A stretch of 64,000 nucleotides of DNA, taken from JAEVLT01 sp050496765. GTDB taxonomy: Bacteria > Bacillota > Bacilli > Bacillales > Cytobacillaceae. The DNA lies in assembly GCF_050496765.1 (NCBI RefSeq), contig NZ_JBNWEO010000007.1:247972-311971 (forward strand). Direction: 5' to 3'. Positions 42,528-50,375 of the stretch are shown here, piece by piece. Numbering within the stretch: position 1 is the stretch's first letter; the number at the start of each line of letters is the position of its first letter. Under the pieces are notes generated by a model, which saw nothing but the letters and a program-made list of their open reading frames with translations, had not been told where the DNA came from and did no database searches. The position numbers and the translations under genes were made by a program.

Positions 42528-43493
42528 ATGAATAGCGAAAGCAAGTTGGAAAACGTAAACAGCACAGTTTTTACGGAAATGGAAACAAAGGCTGCCAAGC
42601 CGGTTTCTTCCTTTAACAGCAAGAAACTTAAGGATGCAGGTTATTTTGCGATCTTTGTCGGCCCTGTATTTTTAGCCTTTCTACTAATCGTATTGGTTCC
42701 TTTTTTAACTGGTATCTACTATTCCTTTACTGATTGGAACGGTGTAACCGGTTCCATAAAATGGGTTGGGTTGGATAACTTTAAATATCTATTTACTCAG
42801 GACAAGCAATTTCAGAGTTCCTTTATCCTAACCGCCAAATATACGGTGGTTGCCATCATTTTAACAAACGTCATCGGTTTTGCGTTAGCGCTTCTTGTGA
42901 CGCAAAAATTAAAAACGCGCAATGTGCTGCGTACGATCTTCTTCATGCCAAACATGGTCGGCGGACTGTTGCTCGGTTTTATCTGGCAGTTCATCTTTAT
43001 TAAAGGATTTGCATCCATTGGCCAGCTAACAGGCATTCCCCTTTTCAACTTGGCATGGTTAGGCGACGCCAACACTGCTTTCTGGGGAATTGTGATCGTC
43101 AGCGTTTGGCAAGGTGCCGGCTATATCATGATCATCTATGTTGCGGCATTGCAAAATGTACCGCAGGAATTAATTGAAGCAGCGAAAATTGATGGTGCCA
43201 ATCGATTGCAAATTTTGCGCCATATCACAATGCCGCTTGTCGCACCAGCCATTACGATCAGCTTATTTTTAACAACAGCATCATCTTTCAAAATTTTTGA
43301 TGCAAACTTGTCGCTGACAAACGGCGGACCATTTAAATCGACCGAAATGTTAGCGCTTAACATTTATACTGAAGCATTTGTCAACAATCGCTATGGTCTT
43401 GGTGAAGCAAAAGCGTTACTTTTCTTCATCGTTGTTGCAGCCATTACCATTCTTCAAGTAACCATTTCGAAGAAAAAGGAGGTTGAATCCTAA
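42528..43493 (+). CDS. Carbohydrate ABC transporter permease (MalF/UgpA-like)
   Basis: First permease of a CUT1-type sugar importer, 321 residues. After a 30-residue cytosolic N-terminus there are six membrane segments. The EAA loop is QELIEAAKIDGANRLQILRH (about 224-243), which contacts the ATPase. ATG 42528 follows AGGAGGTG. The TAATG junction at 43490-43494 couples it to the second permease. The substrate is unknown; the glucosidase neighbour and thuA remnant suggest an alpha-glucoside. Confidence 0.92.
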   Translation: MNSESKLENVNSTVFTEMETKAAKPVSSFNSKKLKDAGYFAIFVGPVFLAFLLIVLVPFLTGIYYSFTDWNGVTGSIKWVGLDNFKYLFTQDKQFQSSFILTAKYTVVAIILTNVIGFALALLVTQKLKTRNVLRTIFFMPNMVGGLLLGFIWQFIFIKGFASIGQLTGIPLFNLAWLGDANTAFWGIVIVSVWQGAGYIMIIYVAALQNVPQELIEAAKIDGANRLQILRHITMPLVAPAITISLFLTTASSFKIFDANLSLTNGGPFKSTEMLALNIYTEAFVNNRYGLGEAKALLFFIVVAAITILQVTISKKKEVES

Positions 43494-44320
43494 TGGGAAA
43501 CCGATATACAGGCAAAACCTTTATTGGCGAAATCTTCGCTGTCTTGCTTGGACTCGTGTTTTTGGTACCATTCTATTACATTCTTTCAAACTCCTTAAAA
43601 CCATTTGCCGATATTTTATCGAATACATCAGCGCTGCCAAAAGTAATGCAATTTCAAAACTATGTCAGTGCTTTTGAAAAATTGGATTATTTAAAGGTGT
43701 TTAGCAACTCTTTAATTATTACCGTCGCAAGCAATGTTGTTCTTGTCATCTTTTGTTCAATGGCCGCCTACATGCTGGTTAGAACAAAAAAGAAAATCAG
43801 CAATATCATCTTTATGACTTTCGTTGCGGCGATGATCATTCCGTTTCAGTCGATTATGATTCCGCTGATTAAAACAGCCGGAAACCTTGGACTTTTAAAC
43901 AGCATTTGGGGTCTTGTCATCATGTATCTTGGCTTCGGTTCCGGAATGACGATCTTTTTGTATCACGGTTTTATTAAGGGAATTCCGTTGGAGTTGGAAG
44001 AAGCAGCAATCATTGATGGCTGTTCCCGATTTGGCGTATTCTTCCGAATCGTTTTCCCACTATTGAAACCGATTACAGTTACAATCGTTATCCTAAACAG
44101 CCTATGGATCTGGAACGATTTCCTATTGCCATCCCTTACGTTGCAAAATCCTGAGTTTCGAACCATTCCATTGGCCACCTTCTTCTTCTTTGGCCAATAT
44201 ACGAAACAGTGGGATTTAGCGTTGGCCGCTTTAGTAATGGGAATTGTACCGCTGTTGATTTTCTTCTTTGCGATGCAAAAACATATTATTAAAGGGATTA
44301 CAAGCGGTTCCATTAAGTAA
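43493..44320 (+). CDS. Carbohydrate ABC transporter permease (MalG/UgpE-like)
   Basis: Second permease of the importer, 275 residues with six membrane segments. The EAA loop reads PLELEEAAIIDGCSRFGVFF (about 164-183). Its ATG overlaps the stop of the first permease. It would form the heterodimeric membrane pore with that protein. No ATPase gene lies in the operon or elsewhere in the window; a shared ATPase such as MsmX, known in Bacillus, is the usual solution. Confidence 0.92.
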   Translation: MGNRYTGKTFIGEIFAVLLGLVFLVPFYYILSNSLKPFADILSNTSALPKVMQFQNYVSAFEKLDYLKVFSNSLIITVASNVVLVIFCSMAAYMLVRTKKKISNIIFMTFVAAMIIPFQSIMIPLIKTAGNLGLLNSIWGLVIMYLGFGSGMTIFLYHGFIKGIPLELEEAAIIDGCSRFGVFFRIVFPLLKPITVTIVILNSLWIWNDFLLPSLTLQNPEFRTIPLATFFFFGQYTKQWDLALAALVMGIVPLLIFFFAMQKHIIKGITSGSIK

Positions 44321-44342
44321 TGAATTTTCGGGTTCACTCTCT

Positions 44343-44381
44343 GCCGGCTGCAGCCCTTCTTTTGAAAAAAGCGGCAGCCAA
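44343..44381 (+). promoter_or_regulatory. Intercistronic stem-loop between permease and binding protein
   Basis: GGCTGC and GCAGCC pair around a 22-nt loop rich in T and A. It lacks a T run after the stem, so it looks like a transcript-stabilising or processing hairpin protecting the binding-protein mRNA rather than a terminator. Confidence 0.45.
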
Positions 44382-44425
44382 CAGGGGTCAATTATAAAAA
44401 GAAACAAATTTCAGGAGGGAAAACC

Positions 44426-45730
44426 ATGGCTTTTACTATTAAAAAAACGGCATTAGTCGCAGGGGTACTTTCAGCATCACTACTGTTTGTCTCTGCATGT
44501 TCAAGCAACAACGCATCAAGTAACAAAAGTAATAACGGCGGCAGCAAAGACGGAAAAGTAGTCGTTGATATTTTCCAAGGAAAAGTTGAAATTGCTGACC
44601 AGTTGAAAAGATTAACAGATCAGTATACAAAAACGCATCCAAATGTAACTTTCAATATTGAAACAGTTGGCGGCGGCGCAGATGGTGCAGCAGCTCTAAA
44701 AGCAAAATTTGCTTCCAATAAAGCGCCAGATATTTTTACAAGTCAAGGATATCAAGATGTGATTACATGGAAAGATAAATTAGAAGATCTATCCGATCAG
44801 CCTTGGGTAAAAGATGCTTATCCAAATGCTTTAACACCAACAACCTTAGACGGAAAAATTTACGGTATGCCTGTTAACTTTGAAGGTTATGGATTCGCCT
44901 ACAATAAAGCATTATTTAAAAAAGCTGGCATTACAGATCTACCTAAAACCTTCACTCAATTAGAAGATGCGGCTAAAAAGCTAAAAGCTGCCGGAATTAC
45001 ACCTTTCTCCGTTGGTTATGCTGAATGGTGGGTACTGGCAAACCATGGCTTAAACGTTCCATTTGCCTACCAGGCAGATCCGAATAAATTTATCAAAGGC
45101 CTTAACGACGGTACAGAAAAAATAACAGGCAACAAATATTTTGATGATTACTTTAAACTTCTGGATTTAACGATTAAGTATGGCAACAAAAATCCATTAA
45201 CAACTGACTACAATACAGAAGTAACCCAATTTGCAAAAGGCGAAACAGCAATGATTCAGCAAGGTAACTGGATCCAGCCAATGCTTGATAAACTTACACC
45301 AAACATGGAAGTTGGCTTCATTCCACTTGCTTTAACAGATGATCCTGCGCAAGCCGATAAACTCATGTTAGACGTGCCAAGTAACTGGGTTGTTTACAAC
45401 AAAGCTCCTGAAGCAGACAAAAAAGCAGCAAAAGACTTCTTAAACTGGATGGTTTCATCTGAAGAAGGCAAAACAGCTTTAGTCAAAGACTTTAAGTATA
45501 TCCCGGCATTCAAAACGATCACAGCTGATCCGAAAGACATTGGTCCTCTAGGTGCCGAGCTTCAACAATACTTGAAAGATGGCAAAACTTACTCTTGGCA
45601 GTTTATGAAATATCCTGATGGTGCAGGCCAAGAATTCGGTGCAGCCCTTCAAGCATATGTCGGCGGCCAAAAATCAAAAGAAGAAACCGAAAAAGCATTT
45701 GACGCAACATGGGCTAAGTTGAAAAAATAA
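44426..45730 (+). CDS. Sugar ABC transporter substrate-binding lipoprotein
   Basis: Extracellular binding protein of 434 residues, SBP_1 type. A lipoprotein signal with lipobox FVSAC (Cys near residue 27) is followed by a Ser/Asn/Lys/Gly-rich linker. The mature domain shows the family features KAPDIFTSQGYQDVI, YGMPVNFEGYGFAYNKALF, GETAMIQQGNWIQP and YPDGAGQEFG. It delivers sugar to the two upstream permeases. In most such operons the binding protein comes first; here it is last and separated by 105 nt with a stem-loop. RBS CAGGAGGG, ATG 44426. Confidence 0.92.
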   Translation: MAFTIKKTALVAGVLSASLLFVSACSSNNASSNKSNNGGSKDGKVVVDIFQGKVEIADQLKRLTDQYTKTHPNVTFNIETVGGGADGAAALKAKFASNKAPDIFTSQGYQDVITWKDKLEDLSDQPWVKDAYPNALTPTTLDGKIYGMPVNFEGYGFAYNKALFKKAGITDLPKTFTQLEDAAKKLKAAGITPFSVGYAEWWVLANHGLNVPFAYQADPNKFIKGLNDGTEKITGNKYFDDYFKLLDLTIKYGNKNPLTTDYNTEVTQFAKGETAMIQQGNWIQPMLDKLTPNMEVGFIPLALTDDPAQADKLMLDVPSNWVVYNKAPEADKKAAKDFLNWMVSSEEGKTALVKDFKYIPAFKTITADPKDIGPLGAELQQYLKDGKTYSWQFMKYPDGAGQEFGAALQAYVGGQKSKEETEKAFDATWAKLKK

Positions 45731-45745
45731 TAGCTATACTGTTTG

Positions 45746-45776
45746 AAGGCTCCTCTTACGATAAGAGGAGCCTTTT
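45746..45776 (+). terminator. Terminator of the sugar transporter operon
   Basis: AAGGCTCCTCTTA and TAAGAGGAGCCTT form a perfect 13-bp stem with a 3-nt loop, followed by a short T run. Confidence 0.85.
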
Positions 45777-45827
45777 GTTGTTGGTTTAATTTTTATTTTG
45801 AGGCGTCGGTTGAGTTGAGAATAATTC

Positions 45828-46830
45828 TTATTGACCATTTACAGCCATTTGAGTCCTCTTCGGGCTTTATGAACCTTTCTTATTGACCGTCGAAAGCCTT
45901 TTTCCGCTTCCACGGGCTTTATGAACCTTTCTTATTGACCGTCACCAGCCTTTTTCCGCTTCCATGGGCTTTATGAACCCTTCTTATTGACCGTTCGCAC
46001 CTTTTTTCCGCTTCAACGGGCTTTTTGAACCCTTCTTATTGACCGTTCGCACCTTTTTTCCGCTTCCATGGGCTTTATGAACCCCTCTTATTGACCGTCA
46101 CCAGCTTTTTTCCGCTTCCATGGGCTTTATGAACCTTTCTTATTGACCGTCACCAGCCTTTTTCCGCTTCAACGGGCTTTATGAACCTCTCTTATTGACC
46201 GTTCGCACCTTTTTTCCGCTTCCATGGGCTTTATGAACCCCTCTTATTGACCGTCACCAGCTTTTTTCCGCTTCCATGGGCTTTATGAACCTTTCTTATT
46301 GACCGTCACCAGCCTTTTTCCGCTTCAACGGGCTTTATGAACCTCTCTTATTGACCGTTCGCACCTTTTTTCCACTTCCACGGGCTTTTTGAACCTTTCT
46401 TATTGACCGTCACCAGCTTTTTTCCGCTTCCACGGGCTTTATGAACCTCTCTTATTGACCGTCACCAGCCTTTTTCCGCTTCCACGGGCTTTATGAACCT
46501 TTCTTATTGACCGTCACCAGCCTTTTTCCGCTTCCATGGGCTTTATGAACCCTTCTTATTGACCGTTCACACCTTTTTCCGCTTCAACGGGCTTTTTGAA
46601 CCCTTCTTATTGACCGTCGACAGCCTTTTTCCGCTTCCACGGGCTTTATGAACCTTTCTTATTGACCGTCACCAGCCTTTTTCCGCTTCCATGGGCTTTA
46701 TGAACCTTTCTTATTGACCGTCACCAGCTTTTTTCCGCTTCCATGGGCTTTATGAACCTCTCTTATTGACCGTTCGCACCTTTTTTTCGCTTCATCAGGC
46801 TCTCTAAACGCTTTTTATTGACCGCGGCTC
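45828..46830. repeat. Tandem array B: about 20 copies of a 52-bp unit
   Basis: Consensus parts: CTTATTGACCG, then TCACCAGCC or TTCGCACC, TTTTTCCGCTTC, CATGGGCTTTATGAACC and T/C-rich end. Unit length is 52 bp with little variation. Three successive units (46083-46238) recur as an almost exact 156-bp block (46239-46394), showing amplification by recombination. It fills the 1.1-kb gap between the sugar transporter operon and the convergent nnr gene. No coding capacity. Confidence 0.93.
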
Positions 46831-46929
46831 CTTTTTTCACGCTTTTTCAGGCTTTGCGCCGGCCTTACTAAAAAAGAATTGCGGCCACCTGATTGTGCCA
46901 CGCCACCATTTTTTTCGAAAAACGGGAAA

Positions 46930-48483
46930 CTACAGAAATAGCCGATTTAATTCCTCCCTCACGCCTTCAATAAGATCGCTGGGTGTCACTCCATAATGGG
47001 AAACTTTTTTCGCCTGGGCTTCCCCGGCCTTTGCATGCAAAAAACAAGCCGCAACTAGGGCATCGATCGGTTTTGCACCTTGGGCAAGAAACGAAGCCGC
47101 AACACCGGTTAAAACATCGCCGCTGCCGCCCTTTCCAAGCGCATCATGGCCGAGCGGATTAACGAACACCTCGCCATGTGGAGCAGCAATGATCGAGCGA
47201 TGGCCTTTTAACAGCAAAAATACATGATGCTTTTCCGAAAAGCTCTTCGCTACTTCAATCCGCTCCATCTCGACTTCCTTCACCGTTTTCCCAACCAAAC
47301 GCGCCATTTCACCCGGATGCGGGGTAAAAAGAACAGCTCCTTTGTACTGCCGAATCAATGCCAAGTTGTTTCTGACTAAGTACAACGCATCTGCATCCAA
47401 AACAATCGGCTGGCCCGTCAATGAACCAATCAATGTTCGAAGCCATTCTTCTCCTCCTTGAAACCGGCTCATTCCCGGCCCAATGGCAATCGCATCAAAC
47501 TGATCGAGCTTCGGAACAAGTTCAGCAAGCGCTTTTTTCGAAAAATGACCATTTTCCTCTGGCAGGGGCAAAAACAACGATTCCGGATTTTGGGCAGCGG
47601 CCAAAGGATAAATCCCTTCTGGAACAGCTAATGTAACAAGACCCGCTCCAGCATTCAACGCTGCCTTCGCTGCAAAAATCGGTGCACCAACATACTGCCG
47701 CGAACCGCCAATCATGAGAGCGTGACCAAACGTCCCTTTGTGACCGCTTAATGGACGAACAGGTACAGACGCTTTTACTGTTGATTCCGTCAATAACTTC
47801 GGCATCTTCAAGCCCAATTCTTGCACAATCGAAGGCGGAACGGAGATATCTGCCACCTTCCATTCCCCGACATATTGCGGACCTTCATTCAGGAAAAAAC
47901 CTTTTTTCGGAAAAACAAACGTAACCGTTTTTGTCGCTTTAACCGCTCCGCCTTCTACTCTCCCCGTTTCACTATTCACACCTGACGGAATATCCACTGC
48001 AATGACGGGCTTTTTGGCTGCAACCGCATTTACCATTGGAATGATTTCATTAAATGGCTCACGCAAAGGGCCAGCAACTCCCGTGCTTAACATAGCATCG
48101 ACAATCAGATCCGCTTTTTGCAATTCAATCGCAATACTTGTAAGAGAACTTTTTGGGAAAAATAAAAGCGGGAGACCGCGATGGACATAGACGTCAAAGT
48201 GAATTTTGGCATCCCCTTTGATCCGTTCTGGGTCAACGAGCAAACATAAAAGAACCTCCATTCCTAAATCAGCCAGCCTCCGGGCAATCACGAAACCATC
48301 CCCGCCATTATTCCCGCCGCCTGCCAAAACAAGAATCCGGGGATTTCCACACGGTACGCTCGCGACGATTTCTTCCGCCACTCTTGCTCCTGCATTTTCC
48401 ATCAAGACGACGCCCGGCAAGCCCAACTTCTCTATTGTAAAGTGATCCATCTGCTGCATTTCCTTCTGCCCTGCGATATACAT
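46930..48483 (-). CDS. nnrD: Bifunctional NAD(P)HX epimerase / ADP-dependent dehydratase
   Basis: Metabolite-repair enzyme of 517 residues. The N-terminal YjeF_N epimerase domain (about 1-215; LAGGGNNGGDGFVIARRL, DAMLSTGVAGPLREP) interconverts R and S forms of hydrated NAD(P)H. The C-terminal ribokinase-like dehydratase domain (about 225-505; GHKGTFGHALMIGGS, AIGPGMSR, FTPHPGEMARL, GKGGSGDVLTG with catalytic Asp) restores NAD(P)H using ADP. Both domains look intact. ATG 48483 follows GGGGGAG. A predicted haem-binding membrane protein gene lies 18 nt upstream on the same strand. Confidence 0.93.
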   Translation of the reverse strand: MYIAGQKEMQQMDHFTIEKLGLPGVVLMENAGARVAEEIVASVPCGNPRILVLAGGGNNGGDGFVIARRLADLGMEVLLCLLVDPERIKGDAKIHFDVYVHRGLPLLFFPKSSLTSIAIELQKADLIVDAMLSTGVAGPLREPFNEIIPMVNAVAAKKPVIAVDIPSGVNSETGRVEGGAVKATKTVTFVFPKKGFFLNEGPQYVGEWKVADISVPPSIVQELGLKMPKLLTESTVKASVPVRPLSGHKGTFGHALMIGGSRQYVGAPIFAAKAALNAGAGLVTLAVPEGIYPLAAAQNPESLFLPLPEENGHFSKKALAELVPKLDQFDAIAIGPGMSRFQGGEEWLRTLIGSLTGQPIVLDADALYLVRNNLALIRQYKGAVLFTPHPGEMARLVGKTVKEVEMERIEVAKSFSEKHHVFLLLKGHRSIIAAPHGEVFVNPLGHDALGKGGSGDVLTGVAASFLAQGAKPIDALVAACFLHAKAGEAQAKKVSHYGVTPSDLIEGVREELNRLFL

Positions 48484-48501
48484 TGACGACTCCCCCTTTT
48501 T

Positions 48502-49002
48502 CTACACCCATGTAAACATATGTAAAAGAAAAGCAAGTAAAAAAATCATCGCACTGATCAAATGAAACCGCCTTCGAAAGCCCGAAGCCCTCTTATGCCT
48601 TAAATACCCGGCAAACAAGGTCACCAGCAGAAGTGCAAACGCAAAATAGCCTGTTAGGACTTTTACATGAAAAAATCCGATGATCGGAGCCAATTTGCTG
48701 AGATTGATCGCGGCATGCCCGACGATTGCCAGTGTCCCGAGTAACGCCATTTTAATATGCCATTTCATTAAAAACCGTGAAATTTTGGCGAGACGAATTT
48801 TTACCTTCCGTACAGACGTTTTTCGAATCAGCAAGAAAACAAAGTACATATTGATGTTAATGAAGAAAAGCAGGATTGCCGCCTGGGCAAAAAGCTGGCT
48901 CCATACTAGCACAGAAGTAGTATGCGGCCGAAAAAACCAAATATAGACGATCGAAAAGCCAATCAACGCTAGGTTTACAAATGTCCAAACTCGATGGTGC
49001 AC
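48502..49002 (-). CDS. Membrane protein with two paired His motifs, ferric-reductase-like haem binding suggested
   Basis: Protein of 166 residues with four or five membrane segments. Two helices each carry His residues 14 positions apart: KWHIKMALLGTLAIVGH and RFHLISAMIFLLAFLLH. This spacing within two helices is the bis-haem pattern of ferric-reductase-like transmembrane domains and related b-type cytochromes. No FAD/NAD domain is attached. GTG 49002 is preferred because GAGGAGGGGG precedes it and because a terminator for the upstream gene lies between 49024 and 49053; an ATG at 49065 would read through that hairpin. It may be cotranscribed with the Nnr gene. Confidence 0.7.
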   Translation of the reverse strand: MHHRVWTFVNLALIGFSIVYIWFFRPHTTSVLVWSQLFAQAAILLFFININMYFVFLLIRKTSVRKVKIRLAKISRFLMKWHIKMALLGTLAIVGHAAINLSKLAPIIGFFHVKVLTGYFAFALLLVTLFAGYLRHKRASGFRRRFHLISAMIFLLAFLLHMFTWV

Positions 49003-49023
49003 CGAACCCCCTCCTCGTAAAAG

Positions 49024-49053
49024 AAAAACTGCCTTGGTTAAGAGGCAGTTTTT
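49024..49053 (-). terminator. Terminator of the 3D-domain protein gene
   Basis: AAAAACTGCC and GGCAGTTTTT form a perfect stem with T runs, 33 nt beyond the stop codon of the gene at 49086-50192. Confidence 0.8.
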
Positions 49054-49085
49054 CCATTCAGTCATCTATTTTTATTGTAATCGTA

Positions 49086-50192
49086 TTAATTCAAAACAAC
49101 AACTTTTACCGTTTTTCTTCCCCAAATTAACGAAGCCGCTCTCGTTGGCATCAACACATCAATTTTATGGCCGACGATGGCGCCGCCAGTATCCCCGGCA
49201 ATCGCAATCCCGTACCCTTCAACCCATACTTTTTTCCCTAACGGAATAACAGACGGATCGACGGCAATCAATTTCATATTCGGGTTGGCTTTAATATTAT
49301 AGCCCAGTGTCGTGATTGCTCCCGATTCCTCTGGACTGTAGGCCGTTGCTGTGACATATAGCTCTTGCCCGTTCGCCGCTTGCTGAACCGGTGCCGGTGC
49401 ACTGGCTTGAACCGGCATGGCTGCAACTGCTTGGGCAGCTCGCTGTTTTGCCGCTTGTTGTTCTTGACGAATTCGGTCTTGGGCAGCCTTCAGCTCTGCT
49501 TGAATGCTAGCTTTTTGTTGCTCTGCCAAAGCCATTTGCTGATCTATTTGATTGTATTTCGCCTGCATCGCCGTCAAAGCATCCTGGCGCTTTTGCAAAT
49601 TCTGGCTTAACTCTGCTTGCTGCTGAGCTAACGTTTTTTGCTCCTCAACGAGCGTTTGCTGCTGGCGGTCAATTTCTTTTTTATCATTTTCAATTTTTTT
49701 AAGGTCTGCTTGTTGGGCATCCAGAATATTTTTATCTGCGCTAAAAAGTGCCGTTACTGCACTGGCCCGTTGAATGAAATCATTCAAACTTTTTGAATCC
49801 AAGAACACTTTAATAGCCAGTGTAAGGTTGTTATCATGCTGGAGTGCCACGAGCCGTTTTTTCATAACATCCTTGCGGGAAAGAATCGTATCTTCTAAGT
49901 TAACAATCTCTGCTTTTTTCTCTTCAATCAGTTGATTGGCAGCAGCCATCCGCTTTTGTGTTTCAGCCATTGCCGCTTGATTTTGAGAAATATATGTATT
50001 CAGAGAGTTCATTTCTTGTTGAATGCTGCTAATCTCGTTGCTAACAGCTTGCTTTTCTTGTGCCTTTTGGTTAAGGTCTTGCTGAATGTTTTGTAAATCT
50101 TGTGCAGATGATTGTGCAAATACGGAAGTAGTGCCGCCAATGAACAATGCACCTGTCATTACGGTAAGAACCATACGCTTAAAATTTGGCAT
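49086..50192 (-). CDS. Secreted coiled-coil protein with C-terminal 3D domain
   Basis: Exported protein of 368 residues. The signal peptide ends near SVFAQS (about 26). A long coiled coil follows (about 28-255; LQNIQQDLNQKAQEKQAVSN, KKEIDRQQQTLVEEQKTLAQ) resembling PcsB/CwlO N-termini. The C-terminal 3D (three-Asp) domain has ATAYSPEESG, LIAVDPSVIPLG, GDTGGAIVG and HKIDVLMP, the fold of MltA-like and Sps-type lytic transglycosylases. A role in peptidoglycan remodelling is likely. ATG 50192 follows AGGAGG; an upstream extension lacks a binding site. It is divergent from the peptide transporter gene. Confidence 0.87.
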   Translation of the reverse strand: MPNFKRMVLTVMTGALFIGGTTSVFAQSSAQDLQNIQQDLNQKAQEKQAVSNEISSIQQEMNSLNTYISQNQAAMAETQKRMAAANQLIEEKKAEIVNLEDTILSRKDVMKKRLVALQHDNNLTLAIKVFLDSKSLNDFIQRASAVTALFSADKNILDAQQADLKKIENDKKEIDRQQQTLVEEQKTLAQQQAELSQNLQKRQDALTAMQAKYNQIDQQMALAEQQKASIQAELKAAQDRIRQEQQAAKQRAAQAVAAMPVQASAPAPVQQAANGQELYVTATAYSPEESGAITTLGYNIKANPNMKLIAVDPSVIPLGKKVWVEGYGIAIAGDTGGAIVGHKIDVLMPTRAASLIWGRKTVKVVVLN

Positions 50193-50321
50193 ATAAAATC
50201 CTCCTATACCCCATTTATACCAAATCAATGTACCAGGAATGTTACAAATGGATTAAAAGTATGTCTCAAAAGAAATGAGAACATTTACCTATTGGTAATT
50301 TTTGAGAGGAAAGAAGAACAA

Positions 50322-50351
50322 TTGACAAGCGATCTCTATTAAACGTATAGT
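50322..50351 (+). promoter_or_regulatory. Sigma-A-type promoter of the peptide transporter gene
   Basis: TTGACA (50322-50327) and TATAGT (50346-50351) are separated by 18 bp, 25 nt before the start codon, with AAAGGAGG between. Confidence 0.65.
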
Positions 50352-50375
50352 ATGATATAGAAAAAAGGAGGTTGT

